14,815 nt of DNA, taken from NCBI GenBank assembly GCA_963579925.1, contig CAUZJA010000047.1, positions 1 to 14,815 on the forward strand, in the 5' to 3' direction. This document shows, piece after piece, positions 14,384-14,815 of the stretch (position 1 is its first letter; every line of letters starts with the position of its first letter). Both the position numbers and the translations under genes were made by a program. The notes beneath the pieces are model-generated. The model saw only the letters and a program-made list of their open reading frames with translations. It was not told the DNA's origin and searched no databases. The DNA comes from UBA1151 sp963579925 (GTDB taxonomy: Bacteria; Chloroflexota; Dehalococcoidia; Lucifugimonadales; Lucifugimonadaceae).

Positions 14384-14815
14384 ATTAACATCGGTGTTGT
14401 TGGGGGAACGGGCGCAGAAGGCGTTGGCCTGGCTGTGCGATTTGCCGCAGCGGGACACAACGTGTTCATTGGCTCTCGCACAGAAGAGCGCGCTATCGCG
14501 GCGGCAGAAGAGGCGACCGACGCGCTGGGGGATGTGTCCTCAGGCGGCACTATCACCGGTCATCTCAACACGGATGCCTGCGAATCGTCGGAGCTAGTCA
14601 TCTTCTCCGTGCCCTACGCCGGACAGGTGGACACGCTGGAAGTGATCACCCCTCACGTGAAGGGAAAGATCATCGTCAACGTAATCGCCCCACTCAAGTT
14701 TTCCAAAGGACAGGCGTTTGCTGCACCTCCGGAGGATGGATCTGCCGCAGAGGAAGCCGCACGTCTGTGCCCGGACGCACGCTGGGTTGCGGGGTTCCAC
14801 ACGCTCCCAGCCGGT
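14384..14815 (+). CDS. npdG: F420-dependent NADP oxidoreductase (NPDG family), N-terminal part
   Basis: An open frame of 144 codons runs off the right edge. The translation begins INIGVVGGTGAEGVGLAVRF, the Rossmann loop of NADPH-dependent F420 reductases (family pattern MKIxVIGGTGxxGxGLAxRL). It continues with FIGSRTEERA, which is the NADP phosphate-recognition segment, VIFSVPYAGQV, NVIAPLKFSKGQAF and RWVAGFHTLPAG, all typical of this family. The enzyme moves hydride between F420H2 and NADP+ in the cytosol. No canonical start codon exists: the frame is closed by TAG at 14366-14368, and the first in-frame GTG lies inside the Rossmann motif. ATT at 14384 occupies the position of the family's initiator methionine and has AGGA seven bases upstream, so initiation at ATT or a mutated ATG is likely. 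The family includes close relatives with other partners. Confidence 0.85.
   Translation, partial: MNIGVVGGTGAEGVGLAVRFAAAGHNVFIGSRTEERAIAAAEEATDALGDVSSGGTITGHLNTDACESSELVIFSVPYAGQVDTLEVITPHVKGKIIVNVIAPLKFSKGQAFAAPPEDGSAAEEAARLCPDARWVAGFHTLPAG

Noticed and set aside
1..14815. CRISPR array or tRNA genes
   Set aside because: No regularly spaced repeats and no recognisable tRNA T-loop/acceptor patterns were seen by eye on either strand.

Overview
The window looks like a piece of a Chloroflexota genome, most likely of the SAR202/Dehalococcoidia type. This is inferred from gene content and not proven: an F420-dependent NADP reductase, an enolase-superfamily sugar-acid dehydratase, RraA-like and FAH-family enzymes, and a MoxR/DUF58/DUF4129 membrane cluster. 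Base composition is moderately GC-rich. Translation starts are unusually varied (TTG, GTG and probably ATT besides ATG). No insertion sequence, CRISPR array, tRNA or 16S/23S rRNA gene was seen. No intergenic stretch exceeds about 260 bases.

Left part (1-4615). The tail of an FG-GAP repeat protein runs off the left edge. It converges on a leftward block: an RraA-like aldolase, a decayed SAM methyltransferase with an in-frame amber codon, mtnA (methionine salvage) and a degenerate GIY-YIG-like protein. The RraA-like gene is divergent from an enolase-superfamily acid-sugar dehydratase. Dehydration followed by aldol cleavage would make a plausible two-step catabolic module ending in pyruvate.

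Middle (4616-7687). A small VapB-type antitoxin-like gene has no toxin beside it and is preceded by tandem TCGCGA palindromes. Next comes a complete bacterial RNase P RNA gene (rnpB) on the minus strand. Upstream of rnpB on the same strand are a large serine recombinase whose catalytic serine and arginines are gone, and a CT398-type coiled-coil/zinc-ribbon protein. The two protein genes are three bases apart and share a good sigma70-like promoter whose predicted start site falls on the GTG start codon of the first gene. The inactive recombinase in what looks like a housekeeping operon is the most unusual item here.

Right part (7842-14815). A divergent-sequence pyruvate kinase converges on a leftward MoxR ATPase-DUF58-DUF4129 cluster; the two end genes share their stop codons in one CTAG tetranucleotide. 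Upstream lies a fumarylacetoacetate-hydrolase-family enzyme resembling 2-keto-3-deoxy-arabinonate dehydratases. At the right edge a rightward F420-dependent NADP oxidoreductase begins. It has no ATG, GTG or TTG start, but an ATT sits exactly where the initiator methionine should be, seven bases after a Shine-Dalgarno sequence.
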